Of a DNA stretch of 8,469 bases, positions 1-6,917 are shown piece by piece. The stretch's first letter is position 1. Every line of letters starts with the position of its first letter. The stretch spans positions 1-8,469 of the forward strand of contig JAKEHF010000186.1 of the NCBI GenBank assembly GCA_022615295.1, read 5' to 3'. Source of the stretch: Actinomycetota bacterium. Lineage in GTDB: Bacteria > Actinomycetota > Acidimicrobiia > Spongiisociales > ZC4RG35. The notes beneath the pieces are model-generated. The model had not been told where the DNA came from. It ran no database searches and saw nothing but the letters and a program-made list of their open reading frames with translations. A program made the position numbers and the translations under genes.

Positions 1-414
1 GGAACGACCAGGGTGGGTATCGCCATGTCCGACCCGCTTCGTCTCACCGCGCTGCCCCTCGAGGTCACTCCCCGGCGGTCGGCTATCGATCGCATCACCG
101 AGCTGGTGGCCCACAACGACGTGGAGACGGTGGTCGTAGGCGTCCCCAACCCGCTGGGCGGAGGGGATTCGGAGTCTTCGTGGAAGGCCCGGGAATTCGG
201 CGCCGAGGTCGCGGCGCGGACCGGTGTCGAGGTGGTCTATGTCGACGAGCGTTACACGACGCGGATCGCCGAGCGGTCGCTCCTCGAGTCGGGGATGAGA
301 CGTCGTGGCCGGCGTGAGACGAGGGACAAGGTCGCCGCGGCCATCATCCTCCAGAGCTACCTGGACGGGAACTCGGAGGCTCGAGGCGACGTAGAAGACA
401 CTGGTGCCCGATGA
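1..414 (+). CDS. ruvX: Holliday junction resolvase-like protein YqgF/RuvX, 5'-truncated by the window edge
   Basis: RuvX/YqgF is an RNase H-fold nuclease-like protein linked to 16S/pre-rRNA processing and proposed as a Holliday junction resolvase. The frame is open from base 1 and begins Gly-Thr-Thr-Arg-Val-Gly-Ile-Ala-Met-Ser-Asp-Pro, the end of the family's N-terminal 'DxGxxRIGVAxSDP' block. The first strand and its acidic residue therefore lie upstream, and the GTG at 13 is an internal Val, not a start. Further family blocks are VVVGVPNPLGG (a variant of the usual VVGLPxxxDG), VVYVDERYTT with the conserved Asp-Glu-Arg, and the C-terminal RDKVAAAIILQSYLD. The 137 residues present are nearly the usual 140-150. 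The stop overlaps the mltG start in an ATGA, as expected for the actinobacterial ruvX-mltG-aroE operon. Identity is secure; only the 5' end is missing. Confidence 0.95.
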   Translation, partial: GTTRVGIAMSDPLRLTALPLEVTPRRSAIDRITELVAHNDVETVVVGVPNPLGGGDSESSWKAREFGAEVAARTGVEVVYVDERYTTRIAERSLLESGMRRRGRRETRDKVAAAIILQSYLDGNSEARGDVEDTGAR

Positions 415-1511
415 GCTTTGAGCCCGTCCCCGAACAATCCCCGTGGACACGTCTGGGGAGGACCGCCGCAATCGTCGGTATGGTGATCCTCGCCGGGTTC
501 TTGGTCGTCGGGGGCGCCTCCTATCTGGGCAGGGCCGTGGGCAACGCACTGGGGCCTGGTGAGGTGTCCGATGCCCCCGTCGATGTCGAGCCTGGGTTGC
601 CGGTGACGGTTGAGATACCCCCGGGCTCGTCCGGCCAGGACATCGGTGCCATCCTCGCCGCCAACGGCGTGGTCCGATCGGCGCTGGAGTTCGGGGTCGC
701 CGTGCGAAACGTCGACGCCGCCCAGAGCCTCAAGGCGGGCACCTACGCGTTTCTCACCCTCATGGAGCCGGCGGAGGTGGTGGCGATGCTCGTCTCGGGA
801 CCGGCGCCGTCGGTCTTCCGGGTCACCGTGGTCGAGGGTCTGCGTATCGAGGAGATCCTCGTGGCCCTCGCAGAGAAGACACCACACGAGTATCAGGACT
901 TCGTAGACGCCCTGGTCGGGGAGGAGGTCACCACCTCATTGCGCCAGATGCCCCAGAACCCGACCCTCACCGACTGGGAGGGGCTTCTCTTCCCCGACAC
1001 CTACGAGTTCTCGGCTAGCGCAGACGCCGAGGACATCCTCCAACGGATGGCCACCACGATGGAACAGCGGGTAGACAGCATCGACTGGAGCGCCTGGGAG
1101 GAGCTGGGGTACACCAAGTATCAGGGGATGGTGGTCGCCTCACTCATCGAGAGCGAGGTCAAGGTCGAGGAGGAGCGCGTCCTCGTGTCCAGCGTGATCA
1201 ACAACAGGCTCGCCGACGGGATCCGGCTCGAGATCGACGCCACGGTTCTCTATGCCATGCGAACCCGGGATGTCGCGGAGTTCAACCGGGAGTTCGACTC
1301 TCCTTACAACACTTATCTGATCGAAGGTCTGCCCCCGACGCCGATATCCGCGCCGGGAAGGGCCTCCCTCGAGGCGGCGGCGGCCCCGGCCGACACTCCG
1401 TTCTACTTCTACGTCCTGGCCGACCTCGAGGGTGGTCACGCTTTCGCCGAGACGTTCGAGGAGCACCAGGCCAACATCGCTCAGGCGAGGGAGGACGGTG
1501 TGCTTCCCTGA
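411..1511 (+). CDS. mltG: Endolytic murein transglycosylase MltG (YceG-like)
   Basis: MltG cleaves nascent peptidoglycan strands at the outer face of the membrane, releasing glycan chains with 1,6-anhydro ends. The 366-residue product has a short cytoplasmic N-terminus, one hydrophobic segment at about residues 15-38, a LysM-like subdomain (about 65-130; 'IPPGSSGQDIGAILAANGVV') and the catalytic YceG domain. Residues 241-250 (VVASLIESEV) align with the ASIVEKET motif of the E. coli enzyme, placing the catalytic glutamate at E247. It is followed by the conserved ER...NRL...LEIDATVLYAM block and by GLPPTPISAPGRASLEAA near the C-terminus. Length is normal for actinobacterial MltG. The ATG overlaps the ruvX stop by four bases, so translational coupling is likely; I see no strong Shine-Dalgarno site. 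Confidence 0.96.
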   Translation: MSFEPVPEQSPWTRLGRTAAIVGMVILAGFLVVGGASYLGRAVGNALGPGEVSDAPVDVEPGLPVTVEIPPGSSGQDIGAILAANGVVRSALEFGVAVRNVDAAQSLKAGTYAFLTLMEPAEVVAMLVSGPAPSVFRVTVVEGLRIEEILVALAEKTPHEYQDFVDALVGEEVTTSLRQMPQNPTLTDWEGLLFPDTYEFSASADAEDILQRMATTMEQRVDSIDWSAWEELGYTKYQGMVVASLIESEVKVEEERVLVSSVINNRLADGIRLEIDATVLYAMRTRDVAEFNREFDSPYNTYLIEGLPPTPISAPGRASLEAAAAPADTPFYFYVLADLEGGHAFAETFEEHQANIAQAREDGVLP

Positions 1512-1529
1512 GACTGGCAGACTCTCCGG

Positions 1530-2303
1530 GTGGCCGTCTTCTACCGCTTTGCCCTGGCCGGGGACCCGGTCGAGCACTCCATGTCGCCGGTCATGCATCG
1601 CACCGCTCTCCGAATCGCCGGCTTGGAGGGAGACTATGTCGCTGTCCGCGCCGGGCCGGCCCGTCTCGGGAGTCTGGTCGACGAGCTCAGGAGTGACGAG
1701 CTCTCAGGTCTCAACGTCACCATGCCCCTCAAGGAGACGGCGACCAGACTCGCGGATCTGCTGACTCCGGAAGCTGCCGCGGCCGGGTCGGTGAACAGCC
1801 TCAGGGGAGCGGCCGGTGTCATCGAGGGTCATTCCACCGACGTGACCGCGTTCAGGGCCTTGTACGCCAGGATCGAGCCGGACACGATCCTGGTCCTTGG
1901 TGGCGGAGGTTCGGCGCGGGCGGCCCTGGCGGCCGGGGACGGCGCACGGTGTGTGGTGTCCCTCAGGTCCCCGGAGCGTGCCCGCGGGTTGCTGGCGCGG
2001 TGGCCGGCGCTCGAGACGGCCCCATGGGGCACCGGTGTTCCCGGGGCCCTGGTAGTGAACGCCACACCTCTCGGAATGAGTGGGGAGAGCCTGCCCGACG
2101 TCGTGCTCGGCGAGGCCATCGCCCTGATCGATCTTCCCTACGGCGTCACGGCCACCCCGGCGGTTGGGAGAGCGAAGGAAGCCGGGATCGTCTGCGTGGA
2201 TGGCGTCGAGTTTCTGGCCCTCCAGGCCGCCCACTGCTTCGAGTGGTTCACCGGGGTTGCCGTAGACTCGGCGACCCTCGCCGCCGCGGCCAGAAACGTC
2301 TAA
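1530..2303 (+). CDS. aroE: Shikimate 5-dehydrogenase
   Basis: AroE reduces 3-dehydroshikimate to shikimate with NADPH in the cytoplasm. The 257-residue product has the shikimate-binding serines in GDPVEHSMSP (S17, S19), the LNVTMPLK block with N62 and catalytic K68, and the second substrate aspartate in GHSTDVTAF (D104). A glycine-rich nucleotide loop lies at 124-130 (GGGGSAR), followed by NATPLGM (177-183) and the C-terminal GVEFLALQAAHCFEWFTG with Q232. The start is well constrained: the mltG stop is in the same frame only six codons upstream, and the GTG at 1530 is the first possible start after it. Small departures from consensus are NSLR after the first domain and HSTD in place of the usual NTD. 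No strong ribosome binding site is visible, so coupling to mltG is likely. Confidence 0.95.
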   Translation: MAVFYRFALAGDPVEHSMSPVMHRTALRIAGLEGDYVAVRAGPARLGSLVDELRSDELSGLNVTMPLKETATRLADLLTPEAAAAGSVNSLRGAAGVIEGHSTDVTAFRALYARIEPDTILVLGGGGSARAALAAGDGARCVVSLRSPERARGLLARWPALETAPWGTGVPGALVVNATPLGMSGESLPDVVLGEAIALIDLPYGVTATPAVGRAKEAGIVCVDGVEFLALQAAHCFEWFTGVAVDSATLAAAARNV

Positions 2304-2346
2304 AGCGGCTGACGAAAGAGGCCGAAAGGTTGGCAAGGCTTGAAGC

Positions 2347-2352
2347 AAGGAG
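2347..2352 (+). promoter_or_regulatory. Shine-Dalgarno site fixing the DUF4388 gene start
   Basis: AAGGAG lies five bases upstream of the GTG at 2358. It supports that GTG over the in-frame TTG at 2340, which has no such site. The protein then begins Met-Ser-Leu-Ser-Gly-Asn-Leu, the usual opening of DUF4388 domains. Confidence 0.7.
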
Positions 2353-2357
2353 CTGTT

Positions 2358-3461
2358 GTGTCTCTTTCCGGGAATCTTGGATTCGTCTCACTGGACGAGG
2401 TGCTCCGTCTGCTGACTCGTTCCAAGCAGCGTGGGGCTGTGGATGTCAAGGGTGAGAAGGCCCGTGGTCGGATCTTCGTCGACCGTGGCGGCATCGGGCT
2501 CGCCACTACCTTCACCGACGAGACGCTGCGGCGTCATCTCATCAAGTCCGGTCTTGTCGAGGCCGCCAAGCTCGATAGCGTCATCGAAGGCCGGTCTGAC
2601 CTGGCCAAGTCGACCGAGGGCGACGGTGGCGCCATGACCGCCCTTCTCCGCGAGATGTCTGTCGAGAGCATCTATCAGCTCGGGCTGCACGGCGAGATGT
2701 TCGAGGTGTACGAGAACGAGACCTCACCGTACTCCAGCTCCAAGCCCTTCGAGCTCGAGGACCTGCTCGCCGATGCCAAGCAGCGTCTCACCGACTGGGC
2801 GGACGTGACCAAGATCGTCACCGACCTGGAGCGTCATCTGCGGTTCAGGCGAGAGCTTGGCGACCGCGACCAGGTGACCATCGCCAAGGACGCCTGGCGA
2901 GTGCTCAGCGAGGTGGGACGGGGGAGCAGCGTCCGAGTGCTGGCCGACGAGCTGGGCACCACAGAGTTCTGGACGGCCCGTGTCGCCGCACGTCTCATCG
3001 AGGAGGACCTCCTCGAGATGGACCCGACGCCCGCGGGAGAACCGGCACAGGTCTGGAGCTACGAGGAGCCGGTGATCGAGCCGGAGCCGTTGACCGAGCC
3101 GGAGCCGTTGACCGAGATGGTGCCGATCCCCGAGCTGGAGCCGGTTGCCGACATGGAGCCTGTGGTCGGGACCGGGTCGGTCGCAGAGTCCGCCGTGGAG
3201 GAGACTTTCGCCTCAGGAGCCGAGGTCGACCCCAACCAGTCGTGGTGGCGGGAGCCGGAGCCGGCTGCCGAGGGCGAGGAGGACACCGTTGCTGCCGCGG
3301 TCGAGGACGACACCCACGCCAGCGAAGTCGAAGAGGACACCGAGGCATTCCTCGAGAAGGTGTTCTCAGACATGGAGCCGGCGGAGGAGAGCGAGGAGGG
3401 CTACGGGCTCCTGAGACGGCGCCGCATGGGAGTCCTCCGCGACCTGTCCAACGACGCCTGA
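2358..3461 (+). CDS. DUF4388 (PATAN-like) domain protein with acidic Glu/Pro-rich tail
   Basis: The N-terminal ~115 residues (SLSGNLGFVSLDEVLRLL, then KQRGAVDV, GRIFVDRGGIGLA and a helical SVESIYQLGLHGEMFEVYE) have the form of DUF4388/PATAN. That domain occurs in bacterial signalling and motility regulators; its exact function is not established. Residues about 145-222 are helical and resemble a winged-helix unit (VTIAKDAWRVLSEVGRGSSVRVLADELG, then AARLIEEDLLE), which is inference. Residues 236-348 are low-complexity, rich in Glu, Pro, Ala and Asp, and probably disordered. The chain ends in a basic patch, LLRRRRMGVLRDLSNDA (351-367), a possible interaction peptide. Length is 367 residues from the GTG chosen on the Shine-Dalgarno site. 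It sits between aroE and a prepilin peptidase gene, so a pilus-related regulatory role is possible but unproven. It has no signal peptide or membrane segment. Confidence 0.85.
   Translation: MSLSGNLGFVSLDEVLRLLTRSKQRGAVDVKGEKARGRIFVDRGGIGLATTFTDETLRRHLIKSGLVEAAKLDSVIEGRSDLAKSTEGDGGAMTALLREMSVESIYQLGLHGEMFEVYENETSPYSSSKPFELEDLLADAKQRLTDWADVTKIVTDLERHLRFRRELGDRDQVTIAKDAWRVLSEVGRGSSVRVLADELGTTEFWTARVAARLIEEDLLEMDPTPAGEPAQVWSYEEPVIEPEPLTEPEPLTEMVPIPELEPVADMEPVVGTGSVAESAVEETFASGAEVDPNQSWWREPEPAAEGEEDTVAAAVEDDTHASEVEEDTEAFLEKVFSDMEPAEESEEGYGLLRRRRMGVLRDLSNDA
3078..3113 (+). repeat. Two tandem copies of an 18-bp unit within the DUF4388 gene
   Basis: The 18-base unit gagccggagccgttgacc occurs twice back to back (3078-3095 and 3096-3113), and the next three bases repeat its start. 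It encodes Glu-Pro-Glu-Pro-Leu-Thr twice in the disordered tail. The perfect identity suggests recent duplication by replication slippage. The related, diverged Glu-Pro motifs that follow suggest the tail has grown this way before. Confidence 0.85.
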
Positions 3462-3467
3462 ATGGTC

Positions 3468-3484
3468 CGGGGCCCAAGGCCCCG
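3468..3484 (+). terminator. GC hairpin between the DUF4388 gene and the prepilin peptidase gene
   Basis: A perfect 7-bp stem (CGGGGCC / GGCCCCG) closes a three-base CAA loop, starting seven bases after the DUF4388 stop codon. Only a weak T-containing tail (tgactagtttgg) follows, so this is not a textbook intrinsic terminator. High-GC actinobacteria often use hairpins without U-runs, so partial termination, or protection of the upstream mRNA 3' end, is plausible. Confidence 0.5.
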
Positions 3485-3502
3485 TGACTAGTTTGGATCC
3501 CC

Positions 3503-4213
3503 TTGATCGCAGTGGTCGCAGTCGCGGGCGCGATGCTCGGCCTGGTCGCCCATGACCTCGCCGTATCGGGGCTGACTGCCGACCGCCCCCTTCGACCCCT
3601 GATCGGGGTGTGCCCGGAGTGTGGTGAGCGGCGTGGATGGCACCGGTTTCGCTGTCCACGGTGTGGTCGTGGCATCCAACGGGAGCCGGTGGTCGCCGTC
3701 ACCGGGGGACTGGTGGCGGTGTCTTTCTTCCTTCTGTTCGGGTGGGACTGGGAGCTTGTTCCCTATCTCGGGTTTCTCACCTTGACCATGGCTCTCCTCG
3801 TCACCGACCTCGAGCAGTTCCGCATCGTGGACCGGCTCAATCTGAGGGGTACGGCGTTGCTCGCTGTGACGCTGGCCATAGTCTCGTTCGGGGTCGGCGC
3901 GACCGAGGACCTGGTCAGAGGTCTGCTCGGCGCCCTCGTCTACTTCGCCGGTGCATCGGCCCTCTGGCTGCTGGTGAGGGGGAAGGGGTTCGGCGCCGGC
4001 GATGTCAAGCTGGCCCCACAGCTCGGTTTGTTCACCGCCTACGTCTCATGGGGGACCCTGGGCTGGGCGGTGTTCGCCATGGCCATGATCGGGGGCGTCC
4101 TCGGTGTGGCGATGCTGGCCCTGGGAGCGGCGCGGATGAAGACCGAGCTTCCCTACGGCCCACCCATGATCATGGGGGCGTGGCTGGCGCTGGCCCTGTC
4201 GGGGCCCACGTAG
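3503..4213 (+). CDS. Type IV prepilin peptidase (A24 family, PilD/TadV-like)
   Basis: Family A24 enzymes are membrane aspartyl peptidases that cleave the leader of type IV pilin-like proteins; the larger PilD forms also N-methylate the new N-terminus. The 236-residue product has several hydrophobic segments (about 1-20, 63-80, 86-101, 116-131, 137-157, 183-207, 220-234). A cytoplasmic loop carries paired cysteines, CPEC (37-40) and CPRC (51-54), as in zinc-binding PilD proteins. The two catalytic aspartates are visible as D102 in LLVTDLEQFRI and D167 in GFGAGDVKL. The usual IPN after the first aspartate reads VDR here. ELPYGPPMIMGAW near the C-terminus matches the family's P-F/Y-G-P motif. 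The start is uncertain: TTG at 3503 or GTG at 3512, with an in-frame stop at 3485. A homologue lies between aroE and aroC in Mycobacterium. Confidence 0.9.
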   Translation: MIAVVAVAGAMLGLVAHDLAVSGLTADRPLRPLIGVCPECGERRGWHRFRCPRCGRGIQREPVVAVTGGLVAVSFFLLFGWDWELVPYLGFLTLTMALLVTDLEQFRIVDRLNLRGTALLAVTLAIVSFGVGATEDLVRGLLGALVYFAGASALWLLVRGKGFGAGDVKLAPQLGLFTAYVSWGTLGWAVFAMAMIGGVLGVAMLALGAARMKTELPYGPPMIMGAWLALALSGPT

Positions 4214-4224
4214 CATCCGGTCCG

Positions 4225-5379
4225 ATGCTGCGATTCTTGACTGCCGGTGAGTCCCATGGTCCCGCCCTCGTCACCATCGTCGAGGGGCTCCCCAAGGGTC
4301 TGGATGTGACCGCGGAGCACTTCTCCGCGGAGCTGGCAAGGCGTCGTCACGGCTATGGGCGGGGACGACGGATGCAGATCGAGACCGACGAGCTGGAGAT
4401 CATCGCCGGAGTCCGTCATGGCAGGACCCTGGGGTCACCTGTGGCCGTGGTGATACGGAACACCGAGTGGCCGAAGTGGTCCGAGGTCATGGCGGTCACC
4501 CCAGGGGTGGAGGTCCAGGGCGTCACCAGGCCGAGACCCGGCCACGCCGACCTTCCCGGGATGCTCAAGTACGGGACCGACGACGCACGAGACATCCTGG
4601 AGAGGGCATCGGCCCGGGAGACCGCGGCGAGGACTGTGGCAGGGGTGCTCGCCCGCAGATTGCTGGCCACCGCTGAAGTCGGGATCGTCAGCCATGTCGT
4701 GGCCATCGGCGAGGTCTGGAGCGAGGGCCCAGCCCCGACCCCGGAGCAGGCAGCCGACGTGGACGCCAGCGAGGTCCGCTGTCTCGACCGGGAGGTCTCG
4801 GCGCGTATGGTGGCCGCCATCGACCGTGCCCGAGAGGCCAAGGACACCTTGGGCGGTGTGTTCGAGGTGATCGGCCATGGGATCCCGCCGGGCATCGGCT
4901 CCCATGTGCATCACGACCGCCGACTCGATGCCCTGCTCGCCGGTGCCATGATGTCGATACCCGCGATCAAGGGGGTCGAGATCGGCGAGGGGTTCTCGGT
5001 CGCCGCCCTCCCCGGGTCGAAAGCCCATGACGAGATCCACCTGAGCGATGGCCTGCTCGGCCGGGTCACCAATCGGGCGGGAGGCATCGAGGGCGGGATG
5101 AGCAATGGCGAGCCAGTGAGGGTCAGAGCCGCCATGAAGCCGATCTCGACGCTGATGCGCCCTTTGGCGACCGTGGACATGGCCACAGGTGAGCCGGCTG
5201 CGGCGGTGCGGGAGCGAGCCGACGTGTGCGCGGTGCCCGCCGCAGCCGTGGTCGGCGAGCAGATGATGGCTTTGGTGCTAGCTGCCGAGATGCAGCGCAA
5301 GTTCGGGGGCGACACCGTCGAGGAGTTCACAGCAGCGGTCGGGTCCTACCGCGAACGGCTGACCCAACGGACCCCATGA
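4225..5379 (+). CDS. aroC: Chorismate synthase
   Basis: AroC converts 5-enolpyruvylshikimate 3-phosphate to chorismate, the last shared step of aromatic biosynthesis, using reduced FMN. The 384-residue product is full length and rich in signature blocks: MLRFLTAGESHGPAL with H11, RRHGYGRGRRMQIE, TRPRPGHADL with H107 (the two active-site histidines of the family), ERASARETAARTVAG, GSHVHHDRRLDALLAGA, NRAGGIEGGMSNGEP and ERADVCAVPAAAVVGE near the end. The ATG at 4225 lies 11 bases after the prepilin peptidase stop and gives the canonical N-terminus. No clear Shine-Dalgarno site precedes it. The stop overlaps the aroK start in an ATGA. Confidence 0.98.
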   Translation: MLRFLTAGESHGPALVTIVEGLPKGLDVTAEHFSAELARRRHGYGRGRRMQIETDELEIIAGVRHGRTLGSPVAVVIRNTEWPKWSEVMAVTPGVEVQGVTRPRPGHADLPGMLKYGTDDARDILERASARETAARTVAGVLARRLLATAEVGIVSHVVAIGEVWSEGPAPTPEQAADVDASEVRCLDREVSARMVAAIDRAREAKDTLGGVFEVIGHGIPPGIGSHVHHDRRLDALLAGAMMSIPAIKGVEIGEGFSVAALPGSKAHDEIHLSDGLLGRVTNRAGGIEGGMSNGEPVRVRAAMKPISTLMRPLATVDMATGEPAAAVRERADVCAVPAAAVVGEQMMALVLAAEMQRKFGGDTVEEFTAAVGSYRERLTQRTP

Positions 5380-5870
5380 CGTTGTGGCTGGTTGGCATGA
5401 TGGGGACGGGGAAGACCACGGCCGGTTCGATGGCTGCTAGCCGTCTCGGGGTCGGTTTTGCCGACAGTGACACCGTTGTCGAGGAAATGGCCGGGTGCCG
5501 GATCGACGTGCTCTGGGAGCAGGATGGGGAGGAGGCGTTCCGCGCCCTGGAGAAGGAGGCGGTCGCCCGGCTCGCCGGCTTCGAGGGGATCGTCGCCACC
5601 GGCGGAGGGGCGGTGCTCGACCCGGCGAGCCGTGCCCTGATGTCCGGTACGGTCGCCTGGCTCAAGGCGTCCCCGGAGGTGATCGCGGTGCGTCTCGGCG
5701 GGTCGGATCGGCCGCTCTTGGACGGTCACGACGACGCCGTCGGGAGGGTGGCCTCCATTCTGAGGTCGCGTTCGGGGTTGTACGAGGAGGTCGCCACTTG
5801 CCGGATAGAGACCGACGGGGAGAGCCTGGAAACCGTGGCGCAGCGAATAGCGGCGGCATGGACCGGCTGA
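5376..5870 (+). CDS. aroK: Shikimate kinase
   Basis: AroK phosphorylates shikimate at the 3-hydroxyl with ATP in the cytoplasm. The 164-residue product starts MTLWLVGMMGTGKTT, with the Walker A loop at 7-15 (K13). It then shows the shikimate-binding aspartates in FADSDTVVEEMAG (D30, D32), GEEAFRALEKEAV with R56, the glycine triplet in VATGGGAVL (76-78), the lid arginine in DRPLL (R112) and RSRSGLYEEVA (R133). Length is normal for a monofunctional kinase. The open frame continues far upstream inside aroC, but the ATG at 5376 overlaps the aroC stop by four bases and gives the standard N-terminus. Its own stop lies inside the start of aroB. Confidence 0.97.
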   Translation: MTLWLVGMMGTGKTTAGSMAASRLGVGFADSDTVVEEMAGCRIDVLWEQDGEEAFRALEKEAVARLAGFEGIVATGGGAVLDPASRALMSGTVAWLKASPEVIAVRLGGSDRPLLDGHDDAVGRVASILRSRSGLYEEVATCRIETDGESLETVAQRIAAAWTG

Positions 5871-6880
5871 TCGTTGCCGATCACACCGAGGTGATCGTAG
5901 GGGAGGGGTGGCCCCGACCGCTCCTGCCACCACGCGAGGATCGGCGCCAGGTGGCCCTCCTCACCCAACCCGAACCGACGAGCCGGGCAATCGAGCTGGC
6001 GGGTCTCCTGCGTGAGGATGGCCTGCGGACGGAGGTCATCGGTCTGCCCGACCGGGACGAGGCGAAGACACTCGAGGTCGCGGCCACCGTGTACCAGGCA
6101 TTGGCAGGAAGCCGCCTCACTGCACAGGACACGATCATCGGTTTTGGTGGGGGCGCCGTGACCGACTTGGCGGGGTTCGTCGCCGGCACCTGGATGCGTG
6201 GCGTGGAGGCGGTCCACTTCCCGACGACCTTCCTCGCCGCGATCGATGCAGCCATTGGGGGCAAGACCGGGGTCAACATAGGTGGCAAGAACCTCGTCGG
6301 GTTGTTCTGGCACCCGACACGGGTCGTGATCGATCTCAATGTCCTCGAGACCCTGCCCCCGGAGCTGGTGCGCGAAGGTATGGCCGAGGCGTACAAGGCG
6401 GGTCTCGTCGGCGATCCGGCGCTGGCCGCCCTGCTCTCCGATGACCCGGAGCCCGACACGAGGGAAGTGGTGCTCCGGGCGCTCCTCGTCAAGAAGCGTC
6501 TCGTCGATCTCGACCCCAGGGACCGTGGGGAGAGGGCCTTCCTCAACTTCGGCCACACCATCGGCCATGCGCTGGAGTACGCGTCGACGCTATCTCACGG
6601 TGAGAGCGTCGCCCTGGGCATGGTGGCGGCGGCGAGGGTCTCCGAGATGGTGGCCGGGTTCCCGGACCGCCGGACGGTGACGAGCACGATCGAGCGTCTC
6701 GGGCTGCCGACGACGGTTCCGGGAGTTGACGGCGCCAGGGTGCGCGACCTCGTCGGTCGGGACAAGAAGCGAGATCACAGCGGCACGCGGATGGTCCTCC
6801 TCAAAGAGATCGGAGATCCTTTCCTGACCCATGTCGGCCCGGACGAGGTCGAGGCAGGGCTCTCTGCCATAGGGTTGTGA
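5858..6880 (+). CDS. aroB: 3-Dehydroquinate synthase
   Basis: AroB makes 3-dehydroquinate from DAHP using NAD and a divalent metal, normally zinc. In the 340-residue product FGGGAVTDLAGFVAGTW (from residue 96) is the NAD-binding region. FPTTFLAAIDAAIGGKTGVN then GKNLVGLF is the phosphate and substrate region. REGMAEAYKAGL gives metal ligand E177, and LNFGHTIGHALEY with LSHGESVALGM gives ligands H233 and H247. A C-terminal DKKRDHSGTRMVLLKEIGDP is typical. The chain is about 20 residues shorter than the E. coli enzyme (362), mainly at the N-terminus. The frame stays open upstream inside aroK; I chose the ATG at 5858, which overlaps aroK by 13 bases, because sequence resembling AroB begins there (VIVGEG). 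A slightly different start cannot be excluded. Confidence 0.96.
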   Translation: MDRLIVADHTEVIVGEGWPRPLLPPREDRRQVALLTQPEPTSRAIELAGLLREDGLRTEVIGLPDRDEAKTLEVAATVYQALAGSRLTAQDTIIGFGGGAVTDLAGFVAGTWMRGVEAVHFPTTFLAAIDAAIGGKTGVNIGGKNLVGLFWHPTRVVIDLNVLETLPPELVREGMAEAYKAGLVGDPALAALLSDDPEPDTREVVLRALLVKKRLVDLDPRDRGERAFLNFGHTIGHALEYASTLSHGESVALGMVAAARVSEMVAGFPDRRTVTSTIERLGLPTTVPGVDGARVRDLVGRDKKRDHSGTRMVLLKEIGDPFLTHVGPDEVEAGLSAIGL

Positions 6881-6905
6881 CCGGGGTAGCGTGCCCGCCG
6901 CAGAT

Positions 6906-6910
6906 GAGGG
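6906..6910 (+). promoter_or_regulatory. Shine-Dalgarno site fixing the efp start
   Basis: GAGGG lies seven bases upstream of the TTG at 6918. The in-frame GTG at 6891 would add nine residues (Met-Pro-Ala-Ala-Asp-Glu-Gly-Arg-Arg) not typical of EF-P. The TTG start gives Met-Ile-Ser-Thr-Asn-Asp, a common EF-P opening. Confidence 0.6.
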
Positions 6911-6917
6911 CCGACGA

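Noticed and set aside
13..15. GTG as the ruvX start
   Set aside because: The frame is open to base 1 and the four residues before it (Gly-Thr-Thr-Arg) belong to the conserved N-terminal RuvX motif.
2304..2357. Possible riboswitch or structured leader before the DUF4388 gene (GACGAAAG-like segment with a short CGGCT/GGCCG stem)
   Set aside because: The stem is only five pairs with one G-U, and the segment lacks the conserved cores of GEMM c-di-GMP or other riboswitches I can recall; too short to support.
2995..3702. Long minus-strand open frame (235 residues)
   Set aside because: It is a shadow of the Glu/Pro-rich DUF4388 tail in GC-rich DNA; the product is Arg/Pro/Ser low complexity without motifs.
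3637..4224. Upstream extension of the aroC frame
   Set aside because: It overlaps the prepilin peptidase gene entirely, and the conserved AroC N-terminus begins at the ATG at 4225.
5495..5857. Upstream extension of the aroB frame inside aroK
   Set aside because: The added sequence is Arg/Gly-rich and unlike any AroB N-terminus, while the other frame encodes AroK.
5726..6568. Long minus-strand open frame (280 residues) opposite aroK and aroB
   Set aside because: The plus strand carries unmistakable AroK and AroB motifs here; long antisense frames are expected at this GC content.
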